The notes under the pieces were generated by a model. That model had not been told where the DNA came from. It saw only the letters and a list, made by a program, of their open reading frames with translations, and ran no database searches. Both the position numbers and the translations under genes were made by a program. This document shows positions 31,715 through 42,597 of a stretch of DNA of 64,000 nt, one piece after another. The first letter of the stretch is position 1. The number at the start of each line of letters is the position of its first letter. This DNA comes from Pectinophora gossypiella (lineage: Eukaryota > Arthropoda > Insecta > Lepidoptera > Gelechiidae). The stretch is from positions 15,727,438 through 15,791,437 of the forward strand of contig NC_065415.1 of NCBI RefSeq assembly GCF_024362695.1, read 5' to 3'.

Positions 31715-31825
31715 ACATTGGTGTAACAGAAAGCTCGGTGAGGTGTGGGTAATTAGTTCATCTTGCGATGGATGTATTACTTCTGATCGCCCCAATTGGG
31801 ATATTGTCGTGAGCTTATGTTATAT
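31715..31825 (+). repeat. Dispersed repeat H
   Basis: CATTGGTGTAACAGAAAGCT through TCTTGCGATGGATGTA to GATATTGTCGTGAG. Related copies are listed under 29080-29190, and 20690-20750 shares the 3' half. Confidence 0.6.
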
Positions 31826-31929
31826 GTAGCAGTAATTCTTTTATAAAACTAGCTAGAGGCTTAGACATGAATAGCCTATCTTTACTTATTTAAAAAAGTA
31901 AATACTTTAACCAATACAATAGGCTTTTT

Positions 31930-32170
31930 TTTATTTGACGTGACTTATTGTAGATTTTCCGTAGATGGCATTAACTACTTGGCCGGACAAATGGGGAGCG
32001 CTGAAGGCTCTCACCTGATACAACGTTTAAGACAACAGGCCTGAGGGTGCCCAGTTGGGCGCGAACCTCGGCTCAGGGCGTCGTCTGAGAGGAAAAATAT
32101 TTGAAAGAATTGATCGACCCTAGTGGGTCGATAGCGATAAGCGCTGAATGAGGGAAATCGTCGACCACGC
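31930..32170 (+). repeat. Dispersed repeat R
   Basis: Plus-strand counterpart of 1985-2215. Confidence 0.65.
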
Positions 32171-33127
32171 CGGCGGGCGACAATAGGCTGGAAGCTAGTC
32201 AAATCAGTTACTTTTTACCAAACGTCAAAACAATAAATTACTATGGAATTGTATGAAAAAGCAACCTGAGACGTGACAAAAAAACGTGACAAAATGTCGC
32301 ACTTATTATTACATTTTTATTTATTAATTCATAAAATATAAGCTAACTAGAAAAAATACATCTTTTTTGTCACCTTTAGATTTGTTTTTATTTACTAATC
32401 AGATTTTTTATAATTTATCTTTGACCTAGGAAACTCCTTTCTCATTAGGACTCTATGGTGCTATAGCCAATCGCGTTGGCACCTCTAACAAAATATTTAT
32501 ATGCAGTTGTGTAAAGGTTATCTCACCAGTTTGCGCGACCAGTTGTGTTGCCAGCAACCGAATCCCGGAGGCAACCATAGTGTCCTGGTAAGATGAGGCC
32601 CAAATAATAGCAATCATAGAAGAGTAATTTCTTAATGTGTTGAAATTAATAAAGGTTGAAAAAATTAAAAAAATGTTTTGTGTTATGTTTTGAAGCTGTG
32701 GATGGTAAAGAAAATTGTTTTTTAAACAGTTTATTCTAGGTATCATTTGAATTTAATTAGTGGTGTTTTATGATAAAATAAAATAAAAAAGTATTACTAG
32801 AATATAAAATTTATTACATATCTCTAACAAGTTGTAAATTTGTACGAAAATATATTTTTCTCCTTGTAAAATCACATCGCTAAATTAAGCTTCCTTCATA
32901 AATTATTACTCATATTTACAACGGTAATAAGGACTCAAATGTTTGTACAAACCCGCCCTGTCGTATTAAATCTAATTTCACTTCTTTTAGATCAAATTTA
33001 CAAAAGCTCTTTCCAAAATGGAGGTAAATTTGTCTTTCATTTAACACTACAATGAAGAAATTGTGCAAATAATTGAACAATCAAAGTTATTCAGTCTTTG
33101 TGAAGGCTTTTTCTTGGCAAATTCGAC
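32171..33127. other. Repeat-poor flank and 3' UTR region of the ind gene
   Basis: No transposon family of this window is recognisable here. About 32815-33127 is likely the 3' UTR. Confidence 0.5.
32810..32815 (-). terminator. Candidate polyadenylation signal of ind
   Basis: AATAAA on the minus strand, about 310 bp after the ind stop codon. Confidence 0.45.
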
Positions 33128-34015
33128 TCAAGAATAAGGATTTTGCGTTTCGAAATTAGTGTCGTTATCACTAACCACGTCAATTTGTTCCTGATCGTTT
33201 TCGCATGAGGATTCTTGATTTTTTGAGCACGACTTAGTACAGCAACACTTCTTTGTACGTCCATCGGAGGTCATAGGAGCCTCTTCCTTCTTCAGCTTAA
33301 CTCTTCGGTTCTGGAACCAGATCTTCACTTGCTTCTCTGACAACTTCAAACGAGATGCAATTTCGATCCGTCGTAGTCTTGACAGATACATGTTCATTGA
33401 AAACTCCCTTTCTAGTTCTAAAAGCTGAGTTCCTGTGAACGCCGTTCTGATGCGCTTGCTCGAGTCTTCTTTCAATGGAAGACGTTTAAGGTCTTTCGAG
33501 TATCCTGGTAGTAACTCTTCAGGATGGCCTAAAGGAGTCAGCGGAGGACTCGGCGTCCCATTTCTGCTTTCACCAGATAAAGATGGCGATCTCTGACCTT
33601 GACTTTTCGCTGGAGACGTTGCTGTGGATTTGTAAGGATGGTGCAAATAAGGTGAAACTGATTTCTTTCTTCTATTCACAAAATTGATTGGCTCTTGTTC
33701 TTCAGTTTTCAAGTATCCTTCGAAAGGTCTTGGTTCCTGCGAAGGTTCGTAGAACTCCTGTCTTGGCAGTTGGTGTAACACCGGGTATCGAAAGTTCAGG
33801 TGCTCTAAGAATGGCCTGAACAGATCTGGCGACCGTTGTTGCTGCAGCCCAAGTGTCAATAGGTTCAAGTTCCCAGGATAAGGGTACGGCAAGAACTTGG
33901 GCCTCTCCAAGTGTTGGCCCAACAAAGTATAAGGGTTGATATCACTACGCATCTCCGGTTTCTTACAGTCTTTACTGTCACTTATAAGGGTATCAACTAA
34001 AAATGATCTGGACAT
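33128..34015 (-). CDS. ind: Gsx/ind-class homeodomain transcription factor
   Basis: A 295-residue protein from ATG 34015 to TGA 33128. The ATG has a good insect context (CAAACATG). The frame is open further upstream to 34126, but that part has no ATG. It starts MSRSFLVDTLISD, the N-terminal motif conserved in Gsx/ind proteins. The middle is rich in proline, serine and charged residues. The homeodomain is residues 186-245, with LLELEREF, NMYLSRLRRIEIA and KIWFQNRRVK, and W233, F234, Q235 and N236 at positions 48-51. The C-terminus has a cysteine cluster (KKCCCTKSC) and an acidic tail. Drosophila ind specifies the intermediate neuroblast column as a nuclear repressor, and the same role is inferred here. 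No intron interrupts the frame. Other homeobox classes fit less well because of the N-terminal motif and the NMYLSRLRRIEIA helix. Confidence 0.95.
   Translation of the reverse strand: MSRSFLVDTLISDSKDCKKPEMRSDINPYTLLGQHLERPKFLPYPYPGNLNLLTLGLQQQRSPDLFRPFLEHLNFRYPVLHQLPRQEFYEPSQEPRPFEGYLKTEEQEPINFVNRRKKSVSPYLHHPYKSTATSPAKSQGQRSPSLSGESRNGTPSPPLTPLGHPEELLPGYSKDLKRLPLKEDSSKRIRTAFTGTQLLELEREFSMNMYLSRLRRIEIASRLKLSEKQVKIWFQNRRVKLKKEEAPMTSDGRTKKCCCTKSCSKNQESSCENDQEQIDVVSDNDTNFETQNPYS
33281..33460 (-). other. Homeobox of ind
   Basis: Encodes the 60-residue homeodomain, from SKRIRTAFTGTQ to VKLKKEE. Q at homeodomain position 50 predicts preference for TAATTG/TAATTA-type sites. Confidence 0.93.
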
Positions 34016-34750
34016 GTTTGCGAGTATTCGCGACGGGGATCGGTCCTCGACTGATCGTACAGGGTGAGGTTCCACAAAGTAACAATTACAAAAACTTCCC
34101 CCACTTAGGGCACCCTTTGTAAACACACAATAGATCTCACTCGAAGCGTTTTGGCAATTACGTGGCCCGTCCCACCCTTTTGTAGAGGCCCGTCAACCCC
34201 AGACGAAAAAAAAACTATTATTGTGAATGAAGCATTTTAGTAGCTATGAATAATTTTGTATGGGATGCGATCCCTAATATCTATCCCATTAAACCCAATT
34301 TGGTTACTGTTTTCGTTGTAAAACAAGTTTGATTTTTTTTTTCTTTTTATAGTATCAAGACATTTAATATAATTTTATTTTCAAAGTTGTCTGGTGAGGC
34401 AAGTAATTCAATTGTGAATGCTTTCAGGCCTGTAGTTTAGGCTCTTTCACGACCTTTTAACGATGTGAGGAAACCTAATTGAAAACTTATTAGTATACCT
34501 ATCTGAAAACAGCAGAGTAATTTGATCATACTAATGGCACTTTAATAATTTGTTTTGTCCTGATAAATGTAAAAAAGTAGATGGTACAGTGTAATGTTGT
34601 TATTAATAATTTTTATTCAATTTATTTATTCACACAATTATTAAACAATAATTACACAATAAAAAAAAGCAAGATGCCCAAAAAGATGCTGGCAGAAATT
34701 TGAATTTTTATATTTTTAAGAATTATTATTATTATTATTTTTTAGAATTA
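34016..34750. other. Repeat-poor 5' flank of ind, likely 5' UTR and promoter
   Basis: No family of dispersed repeats is seen. TAATT-type homeodomain core sites are present (for example AAGTAATTCAATTG near 34402). The transcription start cannot be placed. Confidence 0.4.
34177..34184 (-). promoter_or_regulatory. Weak TATA-like element upstream of ind
   Basis: TACAAAAG on the minus strand, 162 bp before the ATG. A single-base variant of TATAAAAG. No clear initiator is seen at the expected distance. Confidence 0.2.
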
Positions 34751-34754
34751 TTTT

Positions 34755-34878
34755 TAGGTTCATCATATCCATCTTTGGACTTCGTATCAACAGTGGCTGC
34801 AAGTTGTCTTTGATTACTTGTGGCTCTGACCACCCCATTAGGGATTACGGGCGTGAGTTTATGTATGTATGTATGTTA
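34755..34878 (+). mobile_element. SINE S, 5'-truncated
   Basis: Starts at GGTTCATCATATCCATC and runs to GGGCGTGAGTTTATGTATG. Confidence 0.78.
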
Positions 34879-35062
34879 AGAATTATAAAATAAGGTTTTA
34901 TTAATAATATTGTTAATTAATAATTTAAAGTAAAACCTATTTACATTTTATTTTTAGGTTACAATTTTAATTAAATTTATTAGCTACATGAGCTGCGGTG
35001 TCAAGTTCCATCCGAGTCAGATTTTTTCAATTTAATTTTCACTTTTTTAGGTAGAACTTTAA

Positions 35063-35378
35063 GTCTTCTTCTTATTGTGTGGGTTGTGAGGTGGAATACC
35101 AACCTCGTCAACCCTGGTGTCAGAGTTACGATTGAGCCGCCAAAGGCCCCTGACATGGTTCATGTAACGATTACTCATTTACATCAGTAAGTAGTAACCG
35201 GGACCAACGCCTTAACGTGCCTTCCGAAGCACGGATCATCTTACTTTCGGACAATCAGGTGATCAGCCGGTAATGTCCTAACCAAACTAGGGATCACAAA
35301 GGGGATTTTTGTGATATTCGTACCCGGGGCCTCCGGATCATGAAACCAACGCTCAACCACTGGACCACAGAAGCCGTA
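35063..35378 (-). mobile_element. SINE A, near full length
   Basis: The body is complete. The box B region is damaged: GGGATTCGAACCCGGGG has become TATTCGTACCCGGGG on the plus strand. Confidence 0.82.
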
Positions 35379-36244
35379 ACATTAAGTTGATAACCGTATT
35401 ACGCGCCAGTATTTTTTTTTATATTTTTCCTCGACTCTTTTTTCAAGTATCAAAACCTCTTATTTCTCCTTTGGCACATGGTATTAATTAAGTATGAATA
35501 CCCCATAATATGCGCCGTATGCTTCGCGCGTGATTCTGATCCTAGCATACAGAAACCTTTCAACAGGGAGGGTATGCTATAGCCCCGCCCTTTTCTCCCC
35601 TACACTGCCCTTACAAGATTCTATAGAAATATTAAAAGGGATATTATTACAAGCCAATGTTATTATCATGTCAAACCTAATTTGAAAGTAACGTTAAAGT
35701 GGTCTGTAATAAGCTCAAAGGGCCTAGCCTTTATTTAATAATTGTGTTTACAGATTTTTTTTTCAGTTTAACAGCATAGTGATTTTACTTTAGACGATTG
35801 TTTTAGATATTGTGATTCGAAATAACCATTTTTTAAATTTAATTGTAATGAATGAATGTATATTTTTGTAAACTATAAAGTGCCTTTTAACATTATCACT
35901 TTGAATTATATTTTATTAGTTATGTCATAAATTGAATAATTGACTTATAAAGTGAAAAATTAAGCACTTTATTAGTTACGAGTAAGTTATGTTATAAGTA
36001 TATTTATATATGTTGTAAATTATAATAGTTGTATGTTATAAATTCATGACGTTGAATCTTAGTGATTTGCAGGCATTTCTCCTTAGTTTTATTTTTATTT
36101 TAGCAAGTTTTATTCCGGATGGCGATGGCGACTAGTTAATTAAAATACAAAATATCTTTATTCAGTTGGTAACATCAACAAAGTTCTTTAAACTGAACAT
36201 TTATTTTTTTATAAATTTTGATCTATTTGTAACATTTGTTTTTA
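35379..36244. other. No gene; short LINE L1 tail at about 36145-36172
   Basis: Otherwise AT-rich sequence. AAAATATCTTTATTCAGTTG is the L1 3' end in minus orientation. Confidence 0.45.
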
Positions 36245-36560
36245 TCTTCTCCTTCTTATCGTGTGGGTTGTGAGGTGGAATACCAACCCCATCAACCCTG
36301 GTGTCATGGTTATTATTGAGCCGCCAAAGGCCCTTGACATGGCTCATGTAACGACTACGTACTTACATCAGTAAATAGTGACCGGCACCAACGGCTTAAC
36401 GTGCCTTCCGAAGCACGGATCATCTTACTTTCGAACAATCAGGTGATTGGCCTGTAATGTCCTAACCAAACTAGGGATCACAAAGTGATTTTTGTGATAC
36501 GTCCCCACCGGGACTCGAACCCGGGTCCTTCGGATCGTCAGTCCAACGCTCAACTACTGA
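36245..36560 (-). mobile_element. SINE A, near full length
   Basis: Head with GACTCGAACCCGGGTCC on the plus strand. The outermost head bases beyond CTCAACTACTGA are lost. Confidence 0.82.
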
Positions 36561-36716
36561 ATAAGTTTAGTGTTAATTGCGTCATCAAAAATAAATCGCT
36601 AGAAATCCGAAAATAAAAACAGAAAGTCTCTTTTGTAAATATTTTATTTTATTTTGGTGCAATGTAGTATATTTGTATTTGTGTATTTTATTTGTATTAA
36701 GTATAGTGTTATAGGA

Positions 36717-36785
36717 CCGATCGTCGTGGAGATCCTTGGGGGGGCTATGCCCAGCAGTGGGCGTCGTACGGCTGATGATGATAAT
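36717..36785 (+). repeat. RTE-like LINE L3, extreme 3' end
   Basis: GACCGATCGTCGTGGAGATC through CTATGCCCAGCAGTGGGCGT to CTGATGATGATAATG, matching 24700-24760 in reverse. Confidence 0.65.
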
Positions 36786-37429
36786 GTTATATATAAGTAA
36801 TGCGGTCAGACCGATTTATACTATGTCTATTTGTGGAAACCTATAATTTATTGGCTCTTCTGTATCCTATATATAGTTCTAGAACGTTCTATACTTAGTT
36901 GGAGCGAACGTGACCTATAGCAGTCAGTCAAAGTGGTAAACCTTCAAGAAATGTAAGTGACAGTTTCAATGTTATGTCATATCACTTACAATATGCCTAA
37001 AGGGAGCCGTCAGTCGGTAATCGTTTGACTACTGTTCTCAAAAGACATTTTTTATCAAAATCTTGATTCAACATTGTCGACATATGCCATACCAACCCTT
37101 TGCCGGCAAAAAAACTTTGTCGATCTGATATTTTTTCGCCAATTCGTCGGTGTATTTTGGCCCTTTGTTGCAGAATCTGACAAACCCTAAAATAATCACG
37201 AATGGTAACACAATGGATCTTATAACAATGTGATGTAAACATTACGATCGATAGCGGCGAAAGCAACGAACCATTTTCGCTGTTTTGATACAAAGATTTC
37301 GCTCGCATTTTGATCAAATCAAATTAATTCCTTTATTGCACGCACCTATGACTTTGATTGAATATTGTCAAATAAATAACCCTTATAAATTCTGTTAGTG
37401 TTGTAAATGTAAATTAACCTCATTAGAAA
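36786..37429. other. No gene supported
   Basis: A 106-codon minus-strand frame at 36997-37317 has no similarity I recognise. GATCAAATCAAATTAATTCC near 37312 resembles the LINE tail at 58025. Confidence 0.35.
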
Positions 37430-37640
37430 CATCCTGAAAAATATCGTGGGGAAACCCACATTCTCGAGAAACGCATTTTCGGAGGTATGTGAGCTAACTT
37501 GTATTAGGCTGGTTTTCCCTGCGCCGGTTGGAAGGTCAGACAGGCAGTCGCTTCTGTAAAAAACCGGACTTGTCAAATCTTCAGGTTAGGTAAGTGGACC
37601 CTGTGAGAAACGGGATAATGCTAGGAAGATGATGATGAGC
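37430..37640 (+). mobile_element. SINE C, 5'-truncated
   Basis: ATATCGTGGGGAAACCCACA through TTGGAAGGTCAGACAGGCAG to CGGGATAATGCTAGGAAG. It faces the copy at 37679-38107. Confidence 0.78.
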
Positions 37641-37678
37641 TGAAAATAATAATACAACAGAACAGAACACAGAGTACA

Positions 37679-38107
37679 GTTTACAGAAGCGACTGCCTGT
37701 CTGAACTTTTAACCCGCGAAGAGAAAACCAGCCCCAATATAGGTTAGTTCACACCGATATACATTTCTCGGAAATGTGGGTTTCTTTACGATGTGTCATC
37801 GCTGAGCACGTGATAAACATATAATATATGATCCAAACATTAATTCGAAACAAAATTCAAAAAATTCAAAATTCGAATTCGAAAACAACTAATTCGAAAA
37901 TAATTGGTTTAGGCCTGTACTCAAATTCAAATTCAAAAATATCTTTATTCAGTAGGTAACATAGTTACACTTTGAATCGTCATTTTTTACATAACAAACG
38001 TCTCATCCGCCTAAAACTACTGCAGCTGGAATTTAGCAGCTGTACTGGGATTTGAACCTGCGACCTTAAATTGAGAGTCAAGCGTCCTACCAACTGACCT
38101 ACCACGT
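37679..38107 (-). mobile_element. SINE C interrupted by a tiny LINE insertion
   Basis: SINE C covers 37679-37921 and 38040-38107, with the tRNA-like head at the right. The break lies in GGCCTGTACTGGGATT. Confidence 0.82.
37922..38039 (-). mobile_element. 118-bp LINE L1 3' end inserted in SINE C
   Basis: Flanked by CTGTACT at 37915-37921 and 38040-38046. It contains only the L1 tail and about 100 bp of 3' UTR. Confidence 0.85.
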
Positions 38108-39450
38108 CTAAAACTAACTATTATTCTCAGCTAAAAATTAAATTACATTTACACTTGAACACGAATTCGATCCACTTGCAACAATGGCGGACAAAAGCAA
38201 CGCAATGAATGGCAAAGCGGAAACGAGCACAGAAACGTCATTTAATGACCACCTGTGCTTTGTTGGCAAAGTCAAGTTGGTGACGATACAAAATGGCGTG
38301 CAGTGGACAATGATACGTGGGTTCTAAGAAATTCGCTAGTTAGGGTTCCGTGGTTCGAGTTAAAAACATTAATTTTATTTGAAGATAAAATTTAACGAAA
38401 AAGTCGGGCTCGGACGGATAAAATATTAATAGTAATTTGCATTTCCACACAGGGATAATTGCCGATTACATTTTCATTTAAGAGGCCTCTACGTGTTGGC
38501 TTTAACAGTCACAATAATTCATGGGCGTTGTAGTCCGCACTTGAATCAATTTGTTTCGAAATATCTGCAAATGCAGGTAACATCAGAAGTAGAGACAGTT
38601 GGTTTGTTGGTTGGTCTTGGTAAATTAAAAAATTATCAAGCGATTAATATATCACTAATTATCCCAATCGGTAGTACCTATAGCCGCCTACTTATTATTA
38701 TGTTATGTAAAATCACAACAATAAGGTAATATTAAACTGTAACATCAAGTTACGTCAAAAAAAAGAAAACAAAAAAATACGTATATTTATTCAAAGATTT
38801 ATATGCGGAACCTTTTCTCCCAAACGTACTTTGTATTTTTTGAACGATTTCGCATGGCGACGACTAGTCTGCGACACTACGGGACGCGGCGCGCGATTCA
38901 TTCATAAATCCATTCATTCATGCTTCACAGTGATGTATATACCTAACATGAATGAGGTATCGATTCCATTGTCGATACTTACTCTATTGTACTCTAAAGA
39001 GGCCTGTTTGTGGTACAGGTATTTCTAATTTTACTACCAAAAATGTACCTTATTTCCGCAAAATTTTGTATACTTTTTGTTACGTAGAAATAAGGTTCAA
39101 AGCTCTCTAAGTTTTAAGATTGGACGGTATTTTATTATTGTTTTGCTACAGGCGAAATTGTGTTTTCAAGATTTATTCGCGAACTAATTCTTTAAACAGT
39201 ATTGTGGAGTTCTGAGTCCATTAAAACTTATTATTTTGCACATTCATAAATTTTGAAGGCTCGGATACTTTTCAATTTGGTAAACGGAATTACTTATTAA
39301 ATTTGAAGATTTATATTTTGTAGAGACATTTAATCTAATTAATAAAGTTATTCCAAAGTTATTGTTAAGTAGCACTGAGGTTAAGTGATAACTTTGTCCA
39401 TAAAACTTATGAACGGAATAATTATTATGGTCTTTTTAAATGTTTAATTA
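38108..39450. other. Mostly unique DNA upstream of ind; candidate regulatory block at 38184-38327
   Basis: No repeat family is recognised from about 38110 to 39450. At 38184-38327 a less AT-rich stretch holds TTTAATGA, the E-box CACCTG and the Sox-like CTTTGTT within about 25 bp. It is also open as a 47-codon frame. Either reading is unproven. Confidence 0.3.
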
Positions 39451-39454
39451 AATT

Positions 39455-39830
39455 AGCGAACATCTTGTCTTATAAGGAATTCCAAGAATTGGCCTTTGAT
39501 AGACAAGAATGGAGAATGGTACATCGACATCAGTGTGGCTCTTGAATTAATGATGATGAATTAAAATAGATAAGTACCTACCTATCTACCTCTATGGTGC
39601 AGTAGCTATTAGCCGCAGTACTATTCAGAGGCGGAAGACAGGAGTCATAATACAGCTTTGAATTAGACTACTCTGGGCGCCATCCCTCTCGCGTCTGATA
39701 GAGTTCTGCGGGGCGGAAGGCAAGAGGGAAATTACTGCCCTATTTTTCCCTGAAAAGTAGGATGGAGAATATTACACCGACAAGAGCGTGGCTCTTAAAT
39801 TATGATGATCGTGAGCTATTAGCAGTAACC
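39455..39830 (+). repeat. LINE-derived repeats (10674-type end, then 3050-type)
   Basis: 39455-39565 encodes LSYKEFQELAFDRQEWRM and ends like 3463-3515. 39600-39830 matches the second half of 3050-3515. Confidence 0.55.
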
Positions 39831-39929
39831 GTGGAATAAAGAATAAATGCAGAGATTGAGGTTCAATTCTGATCAGGTCAATCTGGTGGAGTATTAGGTA
39901 GAATATGATCCGTACTTCCTTTAATTGAT

Positions 39930-40435
39930 ACAAGGTTTGTGTGGGCACAGGCCACCTTTTGAATCAACTAGAGGAGGTATGGAGCATACTCTACCACGCA
40001 GCTCCATTGCGAGTTTTTTCTTCATATATAGTATGGGTTGTGAAATCAATTACTGACCCCATCAACTCTGGTGGAAGGGTCAATATTAGGCCGCTCAATA
40101 TGGCTCATATAACGGTAACGTACATACTAGTTTGTTTGTATACTCTTTATTGATAAAGATTTATATAAATGATTTATCGTTACATAAAGCAGTAGTAGTA
40201 ATAGTTAAACTTAATACTTAAGTAAATATTGACCGGGCCCAACTGCTTAACATGCCCTCCGAAGAACGGAATCAGTTTATTTTTCGGCTGATCAGGTGAT
40301 TTCAACCGGCAATGTCTTGAGCAAACTAGGGACAGTCTTACAAAATGATTTTTCGTTAGACTTGACTCCATCGGGAATTGAACCCAGGACCTTCGTGTGC
40401 CTAATGTTTAACTACTGCGCCACGAAGGCCGAGTT
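39930..40435 (-). mobile_element. SINE B/A, degenerate composite
   Basis: 39936-40010 is a SINE B tail and 40010-40110 a SINE A end. 40228-40432 is a SINE B body and head with GGGAATTGAACCCAGGACC. All parts are old. Confidence 0.6.
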
Positions 40436-41575
40436 GCGGGTGGATGAGACTATACTATAGCCTGTTTAAATTTCACACATGATCCAACGAAAAAAAGCGA
40501 AGGGTTGTGATTAACGGGAAATTATTTGGACGTTGGTAATAGAACTGTTGATTCCACCTTATACCATGACGGAGGGTTTAATTTAAAAAATTGAAAGTCA
40601 CTAACAGCAACTGACTCCATACTAGCAACTCCAAATCGGTTGAGCTACACAACGTGCCTACAAACGATGTAACTTTTCATTTATTGAAAACTGGGTTCTT
40701 CGTGATTATTGCCGAGGCAAAATTTGGCAGAATTTGTAAGAAAATCGGTTGCATTTTGGACGCGTTTTTGTATGAATTTGAATCGTATATTATAAATCTC
40801 TGAGCCTATTTCCTATGTAATTTAATAATCATTTTGATTATGATTTTAATTATATTTTAATTTTATTTTTGATTGTGATGTTAATTTTAATCTTGATTTT
40901 TAATTTGAATTTCTAGTTTATAATTTTTATGTATTTGTTCTTTTTATTTTTTAACAATTTTTGTATTTATTGTTTAATATTATTATTATTTATTTTTTCT
41001 ATGGACGTTATTATGGTCTGAAAATAAATTATTTGAATTTGTAAATGTACGAATGCAGGTCAACGAAGAACGCACCTTAAAGTAGGCACTTGTAAGGTTG
41101 AGATTACTCGTGCGTGTTCTTACGCACGAGTCGAATTTGTTCGAAAACGCTTCCAAATTGCGACCGGCCTTAATAAAAAGGTATTTGCCGTGAAAGCCGT
41201 GTAATCGAATAAAGGAAAAGGAAGTGACAATCGTGTATCTTAATTTAAGAACATATTTGACACAGAATCTAATACAAAACAATTGACAATCATATTTACA
41301 AGTAAGAGGGAGATAAACAATAAAAAAGTGAGTTCTGTTAAAAAAAAAACATTTTTGCGTAGAATTTGGCAATTTTAGAAAGTTAAATATAATAACAGAA
41401 TAACAATAAATATGATAGTGGAATATAATATAAAATAATTTAATATAATATACTGTAATATAAACTATTCATTTTGTCATTTGTTTTACATGCTATATTT
41501 TTAATGTCAAAACGAATATTTTAGACGCCACAGGTTAATTTAATATCGAATACATATTTGAAAAATATAATATTC
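40436..41575. other. No gene; AT-rich
   Basis: Includes long runs of TTTTATTT/AATT at 40840-41000. A 128-codon frame at 40986-41372 is low-complexity and unconvincing. Confidence 0.4.
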
Positions 41576-41579
41576 ACAA

Positions 41580-41960
41580 GACGATGCCTATTTCCCGTTG
41601 GGGTAGTCAGACACCACTTTCGCTACTTCCACTCTCGTAAAAGACTTCATGCATGCTAGCTGGTTTAGAAAACTCATGATCTGGCCTTTCTTTAAAACAT
41701 TCTGGATCTGCCGGGACTGCATGATCACCGATAAGCGCGAATTATATTGAGCGCTTCGACCAATAAACGATACGAATGCTATCTACGTCGATGGACGTCA
41801 AACGGCTATTGGTCGAAGGCCTCGATATAATTCGCGCGCGCGGCGCGGTTACCGTGCAGAGCCTACTGATCGCGATACGCCAAGGCCTTCCTCTTCCAGC
41901 CCTACTAATTACAACCCTATCATAAATCTTTATCGTAAGTCTACTTTCATTCAATCTCTA
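41580..41960 (-). repeat. LINE L2 3' end interrupted by MITE M5
   Basis: 41580-41715 and about 41880-41960 follow L2 in minus orientation (TGCCTATTTCCCGTTGGGG; CCTTCCTCTTCCAGCCCTAC). The middle is M5 and GC-rich flank. Confidence 0.55.
41735..41837. mobile_element. MITE M5, fold-back element
   Basis: Inverted arms of about 35 bp starting GCGCGAATTATATTGAGCGC. Half of the same element recurs at 60631-60702. Confidence 0.7.
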
Positions 41961-42248
41961 CTTGTCCGAAACACGTGTCTTATCTAGTTAACTAGTTACG
42001 TAAAAATGACTTACACACATATAGGTACGTGGGGTAATTATACGTGGCATCGTAACATACACAGATTTATATATGGAAGGTGTTACAGTGAAAAATAGAC
42101 ACATTTTCCGAGAGGGTTGTCCCTTTACGTGTCATCAGAGAGGTGTCAGCGTCGACGTGTTAATTGCTGTGAATTAAAACTGATTGACTAGAAAGTTGAA
42201 ATACATTTCACGTATTTTATAATTTTAAAGTTATGAATTCTAAAATGT

Positions 42249-42597
42249 AGCCGTGGTAACCCAGTTGGTAGAACGCTTGCCTCTCACTTTGACGTCGCAA
42301 GTTCGAATCCAGCACAGGCCTAAACTAATTGTCGAATTTGTTTTCGAATTCATGTTCGAATCATAAATTATTATATCACGTGCAGCGGTGAAGGAACACC
42401 GTGAGGAAACCCACATTTCCAAGAAATGTATTTCGGAGGTATGTGACCTAACCTATATTGGGCTGGTTTTCCGTTCGTGGGTTTGAGGTCAGACAGGCAG
42501 TCACTTCTGTAAAAAACCGGACTTTGCAAATCTTCAGGTTAGGTAAGCGGACTCTGTTAAAAAAAACGAGATAATGCTAGGGAGATGACGATGAACT
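42249..42597 (+). mobile_element. SINE C, full length
   Basis: The head (GCCGTGGTAACCCAGTTGGT) has box A TGGTAACCCAGTTGG and box B AGTTCGAATCC. The body holds TCACGTGCAGCGGTGA and GTCAGACAGGCAGTC, and the end is GAGATAATGCTAGGGAGATG. The C head resembles a different tRNA from that of families A and B. Confidence 0.85.

Noticed and set aside
34016..34126. N-terminal extension of the ind frame to 34126
   Set aside because: The frame is open but begins with GTG and has no ATG. The conserved MSRSFLVD motif starts at the ATG at 34015 in good context.
36997..37317. 106-codon minus-strand frame as a gene
   Set aside because: No domain recognised. It ends next to a LINE-like tail and may be repeat-derived.
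40986..41372. 128-codon minus-strand frame as a gene
   Set aside because: Low-complexity composition with no recognisable domain or conserved motif.
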